From: Streptococcus sanguinis SK1 = NCTC 7863
GTDB taxonomy: Bacteria > Bacillota > Bacilli > Lactobacillales > Streptococcaceae
Assembly (NCBI RefSeq): GCF_000194945.1
Contig: NZ_GL878507.1
Location: forward strand, 435,931 to 499,930
Length of the DNA stretch: 64,000 bases
Reading direction: 5' to 3'
Shown here: piece after piece, positions 1-10,973 of the stretch
Layout of the letters: each line of letters starts with the position of its first letter
Numbering within the stretch: the stretch's first letter is position 1
Program-made: the position numbers and the translations under genes
Notes under the pieces: generated by a model
Told to the model about the DNA's origin: nothing
Databases searched by the model: none
What the model saw: only the letters and a program-made list of their open reading frames with translations

Positions 1-1
1 T

Positions 2-778
2 CTCTTGGCAGTCATCCTCTTTAATATCTATGGTAAGAAGATTGTGGGAATCATCCCAGTCTTGCTAGGCCTGATAGTCGGCTACATCTTTAGCTTGATT
101 CTAGGGGCTGTGACTGGGCAGGAAATCGTTTCTTTTGCCAAGGTTGGGGAAGCATCTTGGTTCCACCTTCCGCCTATGAGTCTGCCTTTCTTGGACTACG
201 ATGTGAAATTTTATCCTAGTGCGATTTTAACTATGGCGCCTATCGCCTTTGTAACCATGACAGAACACTTCGGGCATGTTATGGTGCTGAATAGCTTGAC
301 AGGCAAGGATTTCTTCAAGGATCCGGGTCTAGACAAGACTTTGACTGGTGATGGTCTGGCTCAGATTATTGCAGGGCTTTTCGGAGCACCGCCAGTGACT
401 AGCTACGGAGAGAATATCGGAGTTATGGCGCTCAATAAAATCTACAGTGTCTATGTCATTGCTGGCGCAGCAGTGCTGGCTATTGTCATGAGCTTTGTTG
501 GCAAGGTATCTGCATTGCTCCAATCCATTCCGAGTCCTGTACTGGGTGGTATTTCCATCGCCCTCTTTGGGGTAATTGCTTCGAGCGGTCTCAAAATTCT
601 GATCGAAGCACAGACCAACTTTGACAATAAAAAGAACCTCTTGATTGCCAGTGTTATCTTGGTATCTGGTATCGGCGGTCTGACCTTGCAGCTGTCGGGT
701 CTGCAAATCTCAGGAGTTGCCTTGTCAACTATTCTGGGAATTGTACTCTATCTTGTCCTGCCTGAGCCCAAGGATTGA
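2..778 (+). CDS. pyrP: Uracil permease, 5' end outside window
   Basis: This is the C-terminal part of an NCS2/UraA-type uracil:proton symporter in the cytoplasmic membrane. The reading frame is open from the first bases, so the true start lies upstream of the window. The visible part contains several hydrophobic spans and the signature residues of the UraA family: Glu and His in TEHFGHV and the second Glu in SYGENIG, which in UraA bind uracil or the proton. Pyrimidine genes pyrB, carA and carB follow on the same strand, which supports uracil as substrate. The TTG at position 5 is not a credible start. Confidence 0.93.
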   Translation, partial: LLAVILFNIYGKKIVGIIPVLLGLIVGYIFSLILGAVTGQEIVSFAKVGEASWFHLPPMSLPFLDYDVKFYPSAILTMAPIAFVTMTEHFGHVMVLNSLTGKDFFKDPGLDKTLTGDGLAQIIAGLFGAPPVTSYGENIGVMALNKIYSVYVIAGAAVLAIVMSFVGKVSALLQSIPSPVLGGISIALFGVIASSGLKILIEAQTNFDNKKNLLIASVILVSGIGGLTLQLSGLQISGVALSTILGIVLYLVLPEPKD

Positions 779-885
779 GCTAGGTGCTAAATCATTAACT
801 TTCGTTCAAAAATAGCTTGCTCTCAGAGCGACTTTACTTGCAGCACTCTGGAAGCCCTCATTCTTTCATAAAGGAGAATTACATC

Positions 886-1803
886 ATGTCATCCAATCAA
901 ATCGCTCTTAAGAACCTTGTTTCTATGGAAACTCTGTCAAATGAAGAAGTTATGGCCTTGATTAAACGCGGAATCGAATTTAGAAATGGCGCTAAAGTCC
1001 ATTATGATGAGCAGCATATCGTTTCTAACCTCTTCTTTGAGCCTTCGACGCGGACTCACAAGGCCTTTGAGGTAGCAGAGTTGAAGTTGGGTTGCGATCT
1101 TCTGGACTTTGATGTCAAGACCAGCTCGGTCAATAAAGGAGAAACCTTGTATGACACTATCCTGACCATGTCTGCCCTTGGCGTCGATGTTTGTGTCATT
1201 CGCCACCCAGAAGTGGATTATTACAAAGAGCTAGTGGAAAGTCCAACCATTACGACTTCTATCGTTAACGGTGGAGACGGTTCTGGTCAGCATCCTAGCC
1301 AAAGCTTGCTGGATTTGATGACTATTTATCAAGAGTTTGGTCGCTTTGAAGGACTAAAGGTTGCGATTGCTGGTGACTTGGACCATTCGCGCGTGGCTAA
1401 GTCAAACATGCAGATTCTCAAGCGCTTGGGGGCAGAGCTCTACTTTGCTGGTCCGGAAGAATGGCGGAGCCAAGAGTTTGCGGACTATGGTAAGTTTGTC
1501 ACCATTGATGAGGTAATTGAAGAAGTGGATGTCATGATGTTCCTGCGCGTGCAGCATGAGCGCCATGACTACGAGTCCATCTTTTCTAAAGAAAATTACC
1601 ACAGACTGCATGGGCTGACTCAAGAGCGGTATGACCGTATGAAAGATACAGCGATTCTCATGCATCCAGCTCCAGTTAACCGCGATGTAGAAATTGCGGA
1701 TCATCTGGTCGAAGCACCAAAATCGCGTATCGTTGAACAAATGACCAACGGCGTCTTTGTCAGAATGGCTATTATCGAAGCGGTTCTGAAAGGTCGTCAA
1801 TAA
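886..1803 (+). CDS. pyrB: Aspartate carbamoyltransferase catalytic subunit
   Basis: This 305-residue enzyme joins carbamoyl phosphate to L-aspartate in the second step of UMP synthesis. The carbamoyl-phosphate signature STRTH occurs near residue 48, HPSQSLLD follows in the middle, and HPAPVNRD lies near the C-terminus, all typical of PyrB. The ATG at 886 is chosen because AAGGAG ends ten bases before it; an in-frame TTG at 817 has no ribosome binding site and adds a non-family extension. No pyrI regulatory subunit is present, as usual in Firmicutes. The gene follows the uracil permease and precedes carA, so it is part of one pyrimidine operon. Confidence 0.97.
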   Translation: MSSNQIALKNLVSMETLSNEEVMALIKRGIEFRNGAKVHYDEQHIVSNLFFEPSTRTHKAFEVAELKLGCDLLDFDVKTSSVNKGETLYDTILTMSALGVDVCVIRHPEVDYYKELVESPTITTSIVNGGDGSGQHPSQSLLDLMTIYQEFGRFEGLKVAIAGDLDHSRVAKSNMQILKRLGAELYFAGPEEWRSQEFADYGKFVTIDEVIEEVDVMMFLRVQHERHDYESIFSKENYHRLHGLTQERYDRMKDTAILMHPAPVNRDVEIADHLVEAPKSRIVEQMTNGVFVRMAIIEAVLKGRQ

Positions 1804-1819
1804 TCTCGGACAGTAGGCC

Positions 1820-1856
1820 GGGAGTGGGTGAAGCTATGTGAAGCAATCCCACTCCC
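1820..1856 (+). promoter_or_regulatory. Intercistronic hairpin between pyrB and carA
   Basis: GGGAGTGGG at 1820-1828 pairs perfectly with CCCACTCCC at 1848-1856 across a 19-base loop. It is followed by TATTATTATAT rather than a pure T run, so it is not a classic terminator. It could stabilise or cleave the polycistronic mRNA, or damp transcription into carA. Function is inferred. Confidence 0.55.
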
Positions 1857-1917
1857 TATTATTATATATCTTATGTGGATGGTCATGGGCGGTCTGCATC
1901 TTGGACAGGAGGGAACA

Positions 1918-2994
1918 ATGGCAAAGAGACTTTTAATATTGGAAAACGGCATGATTTTCGAAGGGGAAGCTTTTGGAGCGGATCTTTTTGTGACAGGTGA
2001 AATCGTCTTTAACACAGGCATGACAGGCTATCAGGAATCGATTACGGACCAGTCTTATAACGGCCAGATTTTGACCTTTACCTATCCCTTGGTTGGAAAT
2101 TATGGTGTCAATCGAGACGACTATGAATCCATTCTGCCAACCTGCAAGGGAGTGGTGGTCTATGAGTATGCACGTCGTGCCAGTAACTGGCGCCAGCAAT
2201 TGTCTTTGGATGAGTTCCTCAAAATCAAGAAGATACCAGGCATTTCGGGAATTGATACAAGGGCACTAACCAAGATTATCCGCCAGCATGGAACTATGCG
2301 GGCAACTATTGCCAATGCGGATGATAGTATTGAGCATTTGCAAGACCAGCTGCAGGCGTCTGTTCTGCCAACTGATAACATCAAGCAGGTGTCTACCAAG
2401 CAGTCCTATCCAGCTCCGGGAACGGGTCGCAGTGTGGTATTGGTTGACTTTGGTCTCAAACATTCTATCCTGCGGGAGTTAGCTAAGCGCAACTGCAGCG
2501 TGACAGTGGTGCCTTATGATACCAGAGCTGAGGAAATTCTCCAGCTCAATCCTGACGGCGTCATGCTGTCCAATGGACCGGGAAATCCGGAAGATGTGCC
2601 GGAGGCTCTGGACATGATTCGTGGTGTTCAGGGCAAGATTCCAATTTTTGGGATCTGTATGGGACATCAGCTCTTCTCCATGGCTAACGGTGCCAAGACG
2701 CATAAGATGAAGTTCGGCCACCGTGGCTTCAACCATGCGGTACGCGAGATTGCAACAGGCCGAGTTGACTTTACCAGTCAAAATCACGGCTATGCAGTCA
2801 GTCGTGAGGATTTGCCAGAATGCCTGATTGTGACTCATGAAGAAATCAATGATAAGTCTGTCGAAGGTGTGCGCCATCGGGATTATCCTGCCTTTTCTGT
2901 GCAGTTCCACCCAGATGCTGCGCCGGGACCGCATGATGCAGACTATCTCTTTGACGAGTTTATGGAAATGATGGATGCCCATCAGGCTTACTAG
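1918..2994 (+). CDS. carA: Carbamoyl-phosphate synthase small (glutaminase) subunit
   Basis: This 358-residue subunit hydrolyses glutamine and passes ammonia to CarB to make carbamoyl phosphate for pyrimidines and arginine. The N-terminal CPSase small-chain domain contains NTGMTGYQE. The C-terminal class I amidotransferase domain has the nucleophile Cys in GICMGHQL and the histidine in [12 protein letters not shown]. The acid of the Cys-His-Glu triad is Asp here (HPD, not HPE). The start at 1918 follows GGACAGGAGGG; an upstream in-frame start at 1828 would run through the intercistronic hairpin. carB begins 23 bases after the stop. Confidence 0.97.
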   Translation: MAKRLLILENGMIFEGEAFGADLFVTGEIVFNTGMTGYQESITDQSYNGQILTFTYPLVGNYGVNRDDYESILPTCKGVVVYEYARRASNWRQQLSLDEFLKIKKIPGISGIDTRALTKIIRQHGTMRATIANADDSIEHLQDQLQASVLPTDNIKQVSTKQSYPAPGTGRSVVLVDFGLKHSILRELAKRNCSVTVVPYDTRAEEILQLNPDGVMLSNGPGNPEDVPEALDMIRGVQGKIPIFGICMGHQLFSMANGAKTHKMKFGHRGFNHAVREIATGRVDFTSQNHGYAVSREDLPECLIVTHEEINDKSVEGVRHRDYPAFSVQFHPDAAPGPHDADYLFDEFMEMMDAHQAY

Positions 2995-3017
2995 GAAGCA
3001 AGATTGAGAGGTGCACT

Positions 3018-6000
3018 ATGCCAAAACGTAAAGATATTCAGAAAATTATGGTCATCGGTTCTGGTCCTATTGTTATCGGTCAGGCTGCGGAGTTTGACTA
3101 TGCTGGGACCCAGGCTTGCCTGTCCTTGAAAGAAGAGGGCTACAGTGTTGTCTTGGTTAATTCTAACCCAGCAACCATCATGACGGACAAGGAAATTGCG
3201 GACCGAGTTTATATCGAGCCTATCACGCTGGAGTTTGTTGCGCGGATATTGCGTAAGGAGCGGCCAGATGCTCTGCTGCCTACTCTGGGTGGCCAGACCG
3301 GACTCAATATGGCCATGGAACTATCCAAGTCAGGGCTTTTAGAAGAGCTGGGAGTGGAACTCTTGGGGACTAAGTTATCAGCTATTGACCAAGCGGAAGA
3401 CCGAGACCTCTTCAAGCAGCTGATGGAAGAGCTAGGCCAGCCCATCCCTGAGTCAGAAATTGTCAATACAGTTGATGAAGCACTGGAATTTGCGGCTGGC
3501 ATCGGCTATCCAGTCATTGTCCGTCCGGCATTTACACTGGGAGGAACTGGTGGCGGTATCTGTAGCAATGAAGAAGAGCTGCAGGAAATTGCAGAAAACG
3601 GCCTCAAACTCTCTCCGGTTACTCAGTGTCTGATTGAGCGCTCTATAGCGGGCTTTAAGGAAATCGAATACGAAGTCATGCGGGATGGTGCAGACAATGC
3701 GCTGGTCGTATGTAATATGGAAAACTTTGATCCAGTCGGAATCCACACAGGTGATTCTATCGTTTTTGCACCTAGTCAGACCATCTCAGACTATGAATAC
3801 CAGATGCTGCGGGACGCCAGCCTCAAGATTATCCGTGCGTTGAAGATTGAGGGGGGCTGTAATGTGCAGCTGGCTCTGGACCCGCATAGTTTCAAATACT
3901 ATGTTATCGAGGTCAATCCACGGGTTTCCCGCTCATCAGCCCTTGCCTCTAAGGCGACCGGCTATCCGATTGCCAAGCTGGCGGCGAAAATCGCAGTCGG
4001 ACTTACATTGGATGAAATCATTAATCCGGTGACAGGCTCTACCTATGCTATGTTTGAGCCGGCTCTGGACTATGTGGTCGCTAAGATTCCACGCTTTCCA
4101 TTTGATAAGTTTGAGCAGGGTGAGCGCCGTCTGGGAACCCAGATGAAGGCGACGGGGGAAGTCATGGCTATCGGCCGCAATATTGAGGAGAGTCTGCTCA
4201 AGGCCTGCCGTTCTTTGGAAGTTGGTGTGGACCACAACGAGCTGCCTGCTCTCAGTCAAGTAAGCGATGATGAGCTGATGAGGAAGATTGTCAAAGCGCA
4301 AGATGACCGACTTTTCTATATCTCAGAGGCTATTCGTCGTGGTTACAGTCCAGATGAAATTGCTGAGCTGACCAAGATTGATGTCTTTTTCCTAGATAAG
4401 CTGCTCCATATTTACGAAATCGAGCAGGAACTGGCCAGTCATATCGGAGATAGCTATGTCCTTAAGAAAGCCAAACAAAATGGCTTTGCGGATACTAAGA
4501 TTGCTGCCTTATGGGACACAACAGCTGAGCAGGTACGTCGCATCCGGCAGGAGCAGAAGATTGTGCCGGTTTACAAGATGGTAGATACTTGTGCTGCTGA
4601 GTTCGAGTCTGCGACGCCTTATTTCTACTCTACCTATGGTTTTGAAAATGAATCTATCAAATCCAGCAAGGAATCAGTTCTGGTGCTGGGTTCTGGTCCT
4701 ATCCGAATCGGGCAGGGAGTCGAGTTTGACTATGCGACCGTTCATTCTGTAAAGGCTATTCAGGCAGCTGGCTACGAAGCGATTATCATGAATAGCAATC
4801 CGGAGACTGTATCGACTGACTTTTCTGTCTCTGACAAGCTCTACTTTGAGCCGCTGACCTTTGAAGATGTCATGAATGTCATTGAGCTGGAGCAGCCTAA
4901 AGGGGTTATCGTTCAGTTTGGTGGGCAGACAGCCATTAATCTTGCAGAGCCACTGTCCAAGGCTGGTGTTAAGATTTTAGGTACCCAAGTAGCGGACTTG
5001 GATCGGGCTGAGGATCGGGATCTCTTTGAGCAAGCTCTGAAGGAGCTGGATATTCCGCAGCCGCCAGGTCAGACGGCCACTAATGAAGAGGAAGCGGTAG
5101 AGGCTGCTCGTAAGATCGGCTTCCCCGTTCTGGTGCGGCCTTCCTATGTTTTGGGTGGTCGTGCTATGGAAATCGTAGAAAACGAAGCGGATCTACGCTC
5201 TTATATGCGGACAGCGGTTAAGGCTAGTCCAGACCATCCGGTTTTGGTGGATTCTTACATTGTCGGTGATGAGTGCGAAGTGGATGCTATTTCTGATGGC
5301 CGTCAGGTCTTGATTCCAGGAATTATGGAGCATATCGAGCGGGCGGGGGTTCACTCAGGGGATTCCATGGCGGCCTATCCGCCGCAAACCCTATCGCAGA
5401 AAGTCAAGGATATTATTGCAGACTATACCAAGCGTTTGGCTCTGGGACTCAACTGTATCGGCATGATGAATATTCAGTTTGTCATCAAGGATGAGCAGGT
5501 CTACGTCATTGAGGTCAATCCACGGGCCAGTCGGACTGTTCCTTTCTTGTCCAAGGTGACTGATATTCCAATGGCACAAGTAGCGACTCGTTTGATTCTT
5601 GGGGAAAGCTTAGCAGAGCTGGGTTATGAAGACGGCCTCCATCCGGAGAGTTCCATGGTTCATATCAAGGCGCCAGTCTTCTCCTTTACCAAGCTAGCAA
5701 AGGTTGACAGTCTTTTAGGACCTGAGATGAAGTCTACCGGCGAAGTCATGGGCAGCGACCGCACTTTGGAAAAAGCGCTCTACAAGGCTTTTGAGGCTTC
5801 CTATCTCCATCTGCCAAACTTTGGAAATGTCGTCTTTACTATTGCAGACGATAGCAAGGAAGAAGCCCTGCAGCTGGCTCAGCGTTTTGCCAATATTGGC
5901 TATGGTATCTGGGCAACCAAGGGAACAGCCTCTTATTTTGAAAATCATGGTCTACACGTCCGACTTGTAGAAAAAATCGGCAGTGATGATAACAAGGATA

Positions 6001-6197
6001 TCCCAGCCTATATCCGCAAGGGCAAGGTTCAGGCTATTATCAACACGGTCGGAACCAAGCGAACAGCTGATAAGCATGGTCAAATTATCCGCAGCTCAGC
6101 TATTGAGCACGGAGTTCCACTTTTCACAGCCTTGGACACGGCCGTTGCCATGCTGAAGGTACTGGAAAGCCGCAGTTTCACTACAGAGGCGATATAG
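3018..6197 (+). CDS. carB: Carbamoyl-phosphate synthase large subunit
   Basis: This 1059-residue protein makes carbamoyl phosphate from bicarbonate, ammonia and two ATP. It shows the expected internal duplication: the first half begins [20 protein letters not shown] and the second half, near residue 555, has [18 protein letters not shown]. Each half carries an ATP-grasp fold with paired motifs such as [12 protein letters not shown] and [12 protein letters not shown]. The last 140 residues form the MGS-like regulatory domain. Length and domain order match intact family members. It is the last gene of the pyrimidine operon and is followed by a strong terminator. Confidence 0.98.
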   Translation: MPKRKDIQKIMVIGSGPIVIGQAAEFDYAGTQACLSLKEEGYSVVLVNSNPATIMTDKEIADRVYIEPITLEFVARILRKERPDALLPTLGGQTGLNMAMELSKSGLLEELGVELLGTKLSAIDQAEDRDLFKQLMEELGQPIPESEIVNTVDEALEFAAGIGYPVIVRPAFTLGGTGGGICSNEEELQEIAENGLKLSPVTQCLIERSIAGFKEIEYEVMRDGADNALVVCNMENFDPVGIHTGDSIVFAPSQTISDYEYQMLRDASLKIIRALKIEGGCNVQLALDPHSFKYYVIEVNPRVSRSSALASKATGYPIAKLAAKIAVGLTLDEIINPVTGSTYAMFEPALDYVVAKIPRFPFDKFEQGERRLGTQMKATGEVMAIGRNIEESLLKACRSLEVGVDHNELPALSQVSDDELMRKIVKAQDDRLFYISEAIRRGYSPDEIAELTKIDVFFLDKLLHIYEIEQELASHIGDSYVLKKAKQNGFADTKIAALWDTTAEQVRRIRQEQKIVPVYKMVDTCAAEFESATPYFYSTYGFENESIKSSKESVLVLGSGPIRIGQGVEFDYATVHSVKAIQAAGYEAIIMNSNPETVSTDFSVSDKLYFEPLTFEDVMNVIELEQPKGVIVQFGGQTAINLAEPLSKAGVKILGTQVADLDRAEDRDLFEQALKELDIPQPPGQTATNEEEAVEAARKIGFPVLVRPSYVLGGRAMEIVENEADLRSYMRTAVKASPDHPVLVDSYIVGDECEVDAISDGRQVLIPGIMEHIERAGVHSGDSMAAYPPQTLSQKVKDIIADYTKRLALGLNCIGMMNIQFVIKDEQVYVIEVNPRASRTVPFLSKVTDIPMAQVATRLILGESLAELGYEDGLHPESSMVHIKAPVFSFTKLAKVDSLLGPEMKSTGEVMGSDRTLEKALYKAFEASYLHLPNFGNVVFTIADDSKEEALQLAQRFANIGYGIWATKGTASYFENHGLHVRLVEKIGSDDNKDIPAYIRKGKVQAIINTVGTKRTADKHGQIIRSSAIEHGVPLFTALDTAVAMLKVLESRSFTTEAI

Positions 6198-6335
6198 AGC
6201 GATTTCCAATTTCCAGATCGTCATTTGACAGTCTGAAAAGTAATCTCATACAGCAAACATTGAAAAAAGCATCAGTCTAATCCTATTCTGTCCTTGAATA
6301 GTCATAATAAATAACATTTCAAATATATTAAATTA

Positions 6336-6384
6336 AAAGCAAAGAGGAAGTGGGAAGGAATTCTACTTCCTTTTTGCTTTATTT
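6336..6384 (+). terminator. Terminator after carB
   Basis: A 16-bp arm at 6336-6351 (AAAGCAAAGAGGAAGT) pairs with 6365-6380 with a single G-U pair. The T-rich second arm ends in TTTGCTTTATTTTC. The rest of the 6198-6470 gap holds the adcAII promoter; nothing else is evident. Confidence 0.8.
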
Positions 6385-6396
6385 TCTTAAAACAAC

Positions 6397-6450
6397 TTGA
6401 CAAAGAAGTTGACAAAGTGTATTATATTAACCAGTTAATAAACTGGTTAA
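6397..6450 (+). promoter_or_regulatory. Promoter with two AdcR-type operators
   Basis: A -35 TTGACA at 6397-6402 and a -10 TATTAT at 6420-6425 are 17 bp apart. Immediately downstream, TTAACCAGTTAA (6427-6438) matches the streptococcal AdcR box TTAACNNGTTAA exactly, and TAAACTGGTTAA (6439-6450) is a second copy with one mismatch. The expected transcription start lies inside the first box, so AdcR with zinc should block initiation. Binding is inferred from the motif and from the zinc genes downstream. Confidence 0.85.
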
Positions 6451-6470
6451 TAATGAGTTAAGGAGATATT

Positions 6471-7409
6471 GTGAAACGCGCTTTAAAAATCTTAGCTGGC
6501 CTTAGCCTGCTGGCCCTGGCCTTGTGTCTCTGGGCTTGTCAGTCTCAAAAGGAATCTAGTCAATCCAGTCCCTCGCAAGGATTGAAAATTGTAACTAGCT
6601 TTTATCCTATTTACTCCATGGTTAAGGCTATATCAGGCGATCTGAATGACGTGCGCATGATTCAGTCTAGCAGTGGTATTCATGATTTTGAGCCTTCAGC
6701 CAATGATGTGGCAGCCATCTATGATGCAGATGTCTTTGTCTATCATTCACGGACCTTGGAGTCCTGGGCGGGAGAGCTGAATCCTAGTCTCAAGAATTCC
6801 AAGGTTCAAGTCCTTGAGGCTTCCCAGGGTATGAAGCTGGATCGAGTCGCTGGCTTGGAAGATGTCCAAGCGGGAGAGGGAGTGGATGAGAAGACGCTCT
6901 ATGACCCCCATACCTGGTTGGATCCTCAGAAGGCTGCGGAGGAAGCCCAAATTATCGCTGACAGACTGTCGGATCTGGATAGCGACCATCGGGAAATTTA
7001 TCAAGCCAATGCTCGAAAATTTCAAGAAGAGGCCAAGGAGCTGAACGAGCGTTACCAGAAGATTTTCGACAAAGTGCCCAACAAGACCTTTGTCACTCAG
7101 CATACAGCCTTTTCTTATCTAGCTAAGCGCTTCGGGCTGACCCAGCTGGGTATTGCTGGTATTTCACCGGAGCAGGAGCCTAGTCCGCGTCAACTGACAG
7201 AGATAGAAGACTTTGTCAAGGAGCATCAGGTGCAGACCATTTTTGTGGAAAGCAATGCTTCTTCCAAAGTGGCTCAAACCTTGGTCAAGGCGACTGGTGT
7301 ACAAATCAAAGAACTGAATCCTCTGGAAGCAGATCCAGCTAACCAACTATCTTATTTAGAAAATTTAGAAAAAAATCTAGCAGTTTTAGCTAAAGATTTG
7401 AAAGGATAA
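6471..7409 (+). CDS. adcAII: Zinc-binding ABC lipoprotein AdcAII/Lmb
   Basis: This 312-residue lipoprotein captures zinc outside the cell for the AdcBC importer. A signal peptide ends in the lipobox LWAC with Cys23 as the lipidated residue. Zinc ligands expected for the cluster A-I family can be placed at His71 (GIHDFEP), His147 (DPHTW), His211 (TQHTAF) and Glu286 (NPLEADP). The start codon is GTG, nine bases after AAGGAG. The gene lacks the long His-rich loop and C-terminal ZinT domain of AdcA, so it is the AdcAII/Lmb type. It is directly followed by a histidine-triad gene, the standard streptococcal arrangement, and is controlled by the AdcR boxes upstream. Confidence 0.93.
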   Translation: MKRALKILAGLSLLALALCLWACQSQKESSQSSPSQGLKIVTSFYPIYSMVKAISGDLNDVRMIQSSSGIHDFEPSANDVAAIYDADVFVYHSRTLESWAGELNPSLKNSKVQVLEASQGMKLDRVAGLEDVQAGEGVDEKTLYDPHTWLDPQKAAEEAQIIADRLSDLDSDHREIYQANARKFQEEAKELNERYQKIFDKVPNKTFVTQHTAFSYLAKRFGLTQLGIAGISPEQEPSPRQLTEIEDFVKEHQVQTIFVESNASSKVAQTLVKATGVQIKELNPLEADPANQLSYLENLEKNLAVLAKDLKG

Positions 7410-7418
7410 AAGACAATC

Positions 7419-10400
7419 ATGAAAAAGAAATATTTCCTTGTTTCAGCAGCTGTATTAGCTCTTGGCGTCGGAACTTATGGGCTTATCCAATGGCAAGCTC
7501 AGCCCCGACCCCAGACCAAAAATAACAAAGTAGCCTATATTGAGGACAAGACTTCGGGTGACAAGACGGATAAAAATTTGACATCTGACCAAATCAATGA
7601 TGAGGAAGGTATTGAAGCAGAGCAGATTGTCGTGAAAATCACAGATCAGGGCTATGTCACTTCTCATGGAGACCATTATCATTACTTTGATGGAAAGGTG
7701 CCTTTTGATGCTATTATCAGCGAAGAGCTGATTATCCGAGATTCTAACTACACGCTGCAGGAAGCAGATATTGTCAATGAGGTCAAGGATGGTTACATCA
7801 TCAAGGTGGAGGGGAAGTATTATCTCTACCTCAAGGATGCCAAACATACCAGCAATGTCCGCTCGGTGGATGAGATTGCGCGGCAGAAGAAGCTGCATAA
7901 GACCAAAGAAGAAGGCGATAGTGGCAAATCTTCCACTGCAAAATCAAGCAGGACTCGCGATTTCAGCCAGCCTAGTAAGTCCCTAGCTGCGGGAAAGACA
8001 GCCGCAGACCTTGCAGGAGTTTCATACCAAGGCCAAGGGGGATATAGGACGGATGATGGTTATACGTTTAGTCCGTCTGACGTCATCGAGGATACTGGCG
8101 ATGCTTTTATCGTACCGCATGGCGGGCATTTTCACTATATTCCTAAGAGCGACCTGTCACCAGCAGAATTGGCTGCGGCTCAGAGCTACTGGAATAGCAG
8201 GCGGACCGGCGGAAGTGTGAATCCGCCTAACTACGGTAGGACAATAGCTTCTTCCAACACATGGAATCAGAATAGTGCTATCAATCAGGGTGGACTCGTC
8301 TCAAATCCGTCTCCACAGCTGCCAAATCATTCAAAGATTGAGCAGCCAAGTCCTGGCTTAGCGGTTACTCAGCCGAATTCATCTAATCCGCTTCTGCCGT
8401 CTCAGCCATCCTTGCCAAGTTTGCTGCAGCAACTCTATGCCCTGCCTCAGTCTCAGCGCTATCATGAAGGGGACGGCGTGGTGTTTGACCCGCTGAAAAT
8501 CAGCCGCCGGACAGACAAGGGAGTTGTTATACCTCATGGAGACCACCATCATTTCATTCCTTATGACAAGCTGTCAGACTTGGAAGCGAAGATTGCCCGC
8601 TTGATTCCTATTGGCTATACTTACGAGCCGCTAGGAGATCCTCTGCAAGCTTTGAAGCCTCAGCTACCGTCACAGCCTGATCACGACCATGGTTTTCATG
8701 CGGAGGCTGTAATTGGCAAGGATGACCAAGGCTACATGGTATCGCATGGAGACCATGCTCATTACTTTTACAAGAAAGACTTGACTGCTGAACAGATTCA
8801 AGCAGCGGAGCAGGTCTTGGCCAAGCAGCAGCCAGTAAAACCGTCTGCAGCAGTCAATGATGCTGAACGCTATTCACGCGATGCCAGTGATGAGGAAAAG
8901 ATTGCTTATATCTGCCAAACCTATGGTGTTCCCAAGGAAGCGGTTCGCATCTCAAATGGCTTCTTTGTCTTTAATAACCCTGACCAAGCCTATGATCCGA
9001 CACATATCCACCCCTATGCTGTCCGCAAGGAGCATGTTCGCATTCCTCTGGTAACGGGAAATGCAGAGCTGGACTTCATGAATGAGCTCTATACAACAGC
9101 CCTGCGCTCAGGTCTTTCGCCTTACAGTCTGCAGGTGGAAGATGGTCAGTTTGTCATTCCTCATGGCGACCATAACCACTATATCAAAATCCAGTCCAAG
9201 GGCGCAGCAGAAGCCTTGAAAAATCGTCTGCCTCAGATTCAATCTAAGTATGAGCAGGGCGATTATGATGAGGCCGCTATTTTGCAAAAAGTAGAAAGCC
9301 TAAAAGCGGACAGTCAGCGTCTCTATGCCGATGATCCTCTTATGCAGCGGCGGATTGAGCTTGCTTTGGGGCAGTTTGTAGAAACCATGAAGAAGCTGCC
9401 TAGCAACTCAACAGCTGGTTATCTGAGCAGTCTGGATAACTTTGATAAACAGTTTATCCATGTGGATCAGACGGTCAAGCCAATCCAAGAGACCGAGCTA
9501 GACAAGAGCTATCAAGGACTTTTGGAGAGAATGAACCGACTTGACACGGATAGCTATGGACTGAAGAAAGCTGACTTGCTGCAGCGTATGCAAAATGCTT
9601 ATGCTGGCCAGAATCAAGCTGACATGGCAGAGCTAGGACAAGTATTATCCGCTTTAGAAGATTATCATGATCGGACAGGCGTCACAGCGGTTGATTATAT
9701 TCGCTATTTCTACCAAGCATTAGAGGATGGACGTTTGAGCCCTGAGCTGCGCAGAAAAGCAGCTGGGCTGACCTTGACTCTCTATAAGTCTCAAGCCTTT
9801 ATAGAAGCGACCAATCTCCAGCAGCTTTTCCCTGCCCTCTATCAGACTAAGAAAGAGATTACAGCAGCCCTTGCTAGCGGCCAACCTTCTCCGTCCTATG
9901 AAAAAACCGAGCTGGATCAGGGAGAGCCCAATCAGCCAACCTATAAGGCCATGATTTATGACTTTTTGAAAGGGATTTATGATGATTTTGGCACCTCGGA
10001 TGAGAGCGCTCAAGCGCTTGTCTTTCTTGGAAAAGCGCAGGAACTGCTTGGAGAAGTAAAGGACCAAAACAGCCGAGCAGACTATGCAGCTAGAATCTTA
10101 GAACTAGGCAAGGAATTAAAGAGCAGCAGCTCAGACAAGCAAGCTTTACTGACAGCAAGTCAGAAGCTTTTGGATCAGATGAGCCGAACCATTGCTGGAC
10201 AAAAGGAAGAGCCAGCTAATACGGAAAATCAGGAAGTTTATCAACAGCTTTATAATTTACTCATGTCTATCCATCAGTATTTGGAAAAGAATCAAGGAAG
10301 TGAGCAGCAATACCAGCAGCTAGACCAGCTTTTTGATAAGCTTGGACAGAGAGCTACTGACAAGAAAGATCTACTCAAGGAAATCCTGGCCTTCCAGCAG

Positions 10401-10946
10401 TCACTTGCCCATTCTGAGGGGGCAAACGAGTCTGATTCTCAGCATAGGGAAGATGATGATTATCACTTTAATCTGCAGGATATGGTCGGAGCGGATGAGC
10501 AAGGCTATCGGGTAGCCCATTTGGATCACGAGCACTATATTTACAAGAAAGACTTGTCAGAAGCCGAGCGTCAAGCAGCAGATGCCTATGCGGTGCAAAA
10601 AGGCTTCCTGAAAGCACCGGCTGAACAACCTGCTTCTGCTCAGGTATCAAGCAGCAGTGCTCCAGAAACAGCGCAAAATGGCAATCTACCTTCCGAATCT
10701 GCAACTGGAGAAGCAGCTCAAAACCAATCTGATAAACCGGCAGAAGCTTCAACAGCTGCAAACCCAACTGGTCAATCAAGCTTAGCAGCGAGTTTTGGCA
10801 TGACAGAGGAAGCATTCAACCAGAAATTGCAGGAGCTTTCTCAGCTCTACGGTGTCGGCCCAGAGACTTTCAGCTATAATCCAGCAAGCAGAAGCATCAG
10901 CTTTACAGGAGCTGACGGCCAACTGAAAACTGTTCAGATTAGCTAA
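7419..10946 (+). CDS. Histidine-triad surface protein (Pht family)
   Basis: This 1175-residue exported protein belongs to the streptococcal Pht/HtpA family, which holds zinc at the surface and hands it to AdcAII. HxxHxH triads are visible near residues 83 (HGDHYH), 234 (HGGHFH), 373 (HGDHHH), 443 (HGDHAH), 582 (HGDHNH) and 1034 (HLDHEH). A Pro/Ser/Asn-rich linker lies around residues 270-340, a long helical region around 590-1000 and an Ala/Ser-rich stretch near the C-terminus. The N-terminus has a hydrophobic signal segment without an obvious lipobox Cys. It starts nine bases after adcAII, so the two are cotranscribed. The symbol phtD cannot be separated from other pht members by eye. Confidence 0.93.
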   Translation: MKKKYFLVSAAVLALGVGTYGLIQWQAQPRPQTKNNKVAYIEDKTSGDKTDKNLTSDQINDEEGIEAEQIVVKITDQGYVTSHGDHYHYFDGKVPFDAIISEELIIRDSNYTLQEADIVNEVKDGYIIKVEGKYYLYLKDAKHTSNVRSVDEIARQKKLHKTKEEGDSGKSSTAKSSRTRDFSQPSKSLAAGKTAADLAGVSYQGQGGYRTDDGYTFSPSDVIEDTGDAFIVPHGGHFHYIPKSDLSPAELAAAQSYWNSRRTGGSVNPPNYGRTIASSNTWNQNSAINQGGLVSNPSPQLPNHSKIEQPSPGLAVTQPNSSNPLLPSQPSLPSLLQQLYALPQSQRYHEGDGVVFDPLKISRRTDKGVVIPHGDHHHFIPYDKLSDLEAKIARLIPIGYTYEPLGDPLQALKPQLPSQPDHDHGFHAEAVIGKDDQGYMVSHGDHAHYFYKKDLTAEQIQAAEQVLAKQQPVKPSAAVNDAERYSRDASDEEKIAYICQTYGVPKEAVRISNGFFVFNNPDQAYDPTHIHPYAVRKEHVRIPLVTGNAELDFMNELYTTALRSGLSPYSLQVEDGQFVIPHGDHNHYIKIQSKGAAEALKNRLPQIQSKYEQGDYDEAAILQKVESLKADSQRLYADDPLMQRRIELALGQFVETMKKLPSNSTAGYLSSLDNFDKQFIHVDQTVKPIQETELDKSYQGLLERMNRLDTDSYGLKKADLLQRMQNAYAGQNQADMAELGQVLSALEDYHDRTGVTAVDYIRYFYQALEDGRLSPELRRKAAGLTLTLYKSQAFIEATNLQQLFPALYQTKKEITAALASGQPSPSYEKTELDQGEPNQPTYKAMIYDFLKGIYDDFGTSDESAQALVFLGKAQELLGEVKDQNSRADYAARILELGKELKSSSSDKQALLTASQKLLDQMSRTIAGQKEEPANTENQEVYQQLYNLLMSIHQYLEKNQGSEQQYQQLDQLFDKLGQRATDKKDLLKEILAFQQSLAHSEGANESDSQHREDDDYHFNLQDMVGADEQGYRVAHLDHEHYIYKKDLSEAERQAADAYAVQKGFLKAPAEQPASAQVSSSSAPETAQNGNLPSESATGEAAQNQSDKPAEASTAANPTGQSSLAASFGMTEEAFNQKLQELSQLYGVGPETFSYNPASRSISFTGADGQLKTVQIS

Positions 10947-10973
10947 GCTTACATTTTGATGTAAAACAACAAT

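Noticed and set aside
9720..10067. Minus-strand frame of 115 codons inside the Pht gene
   Set aside because: It is a shadow of the + strand gene with no ribosome binding site or recognisable product.
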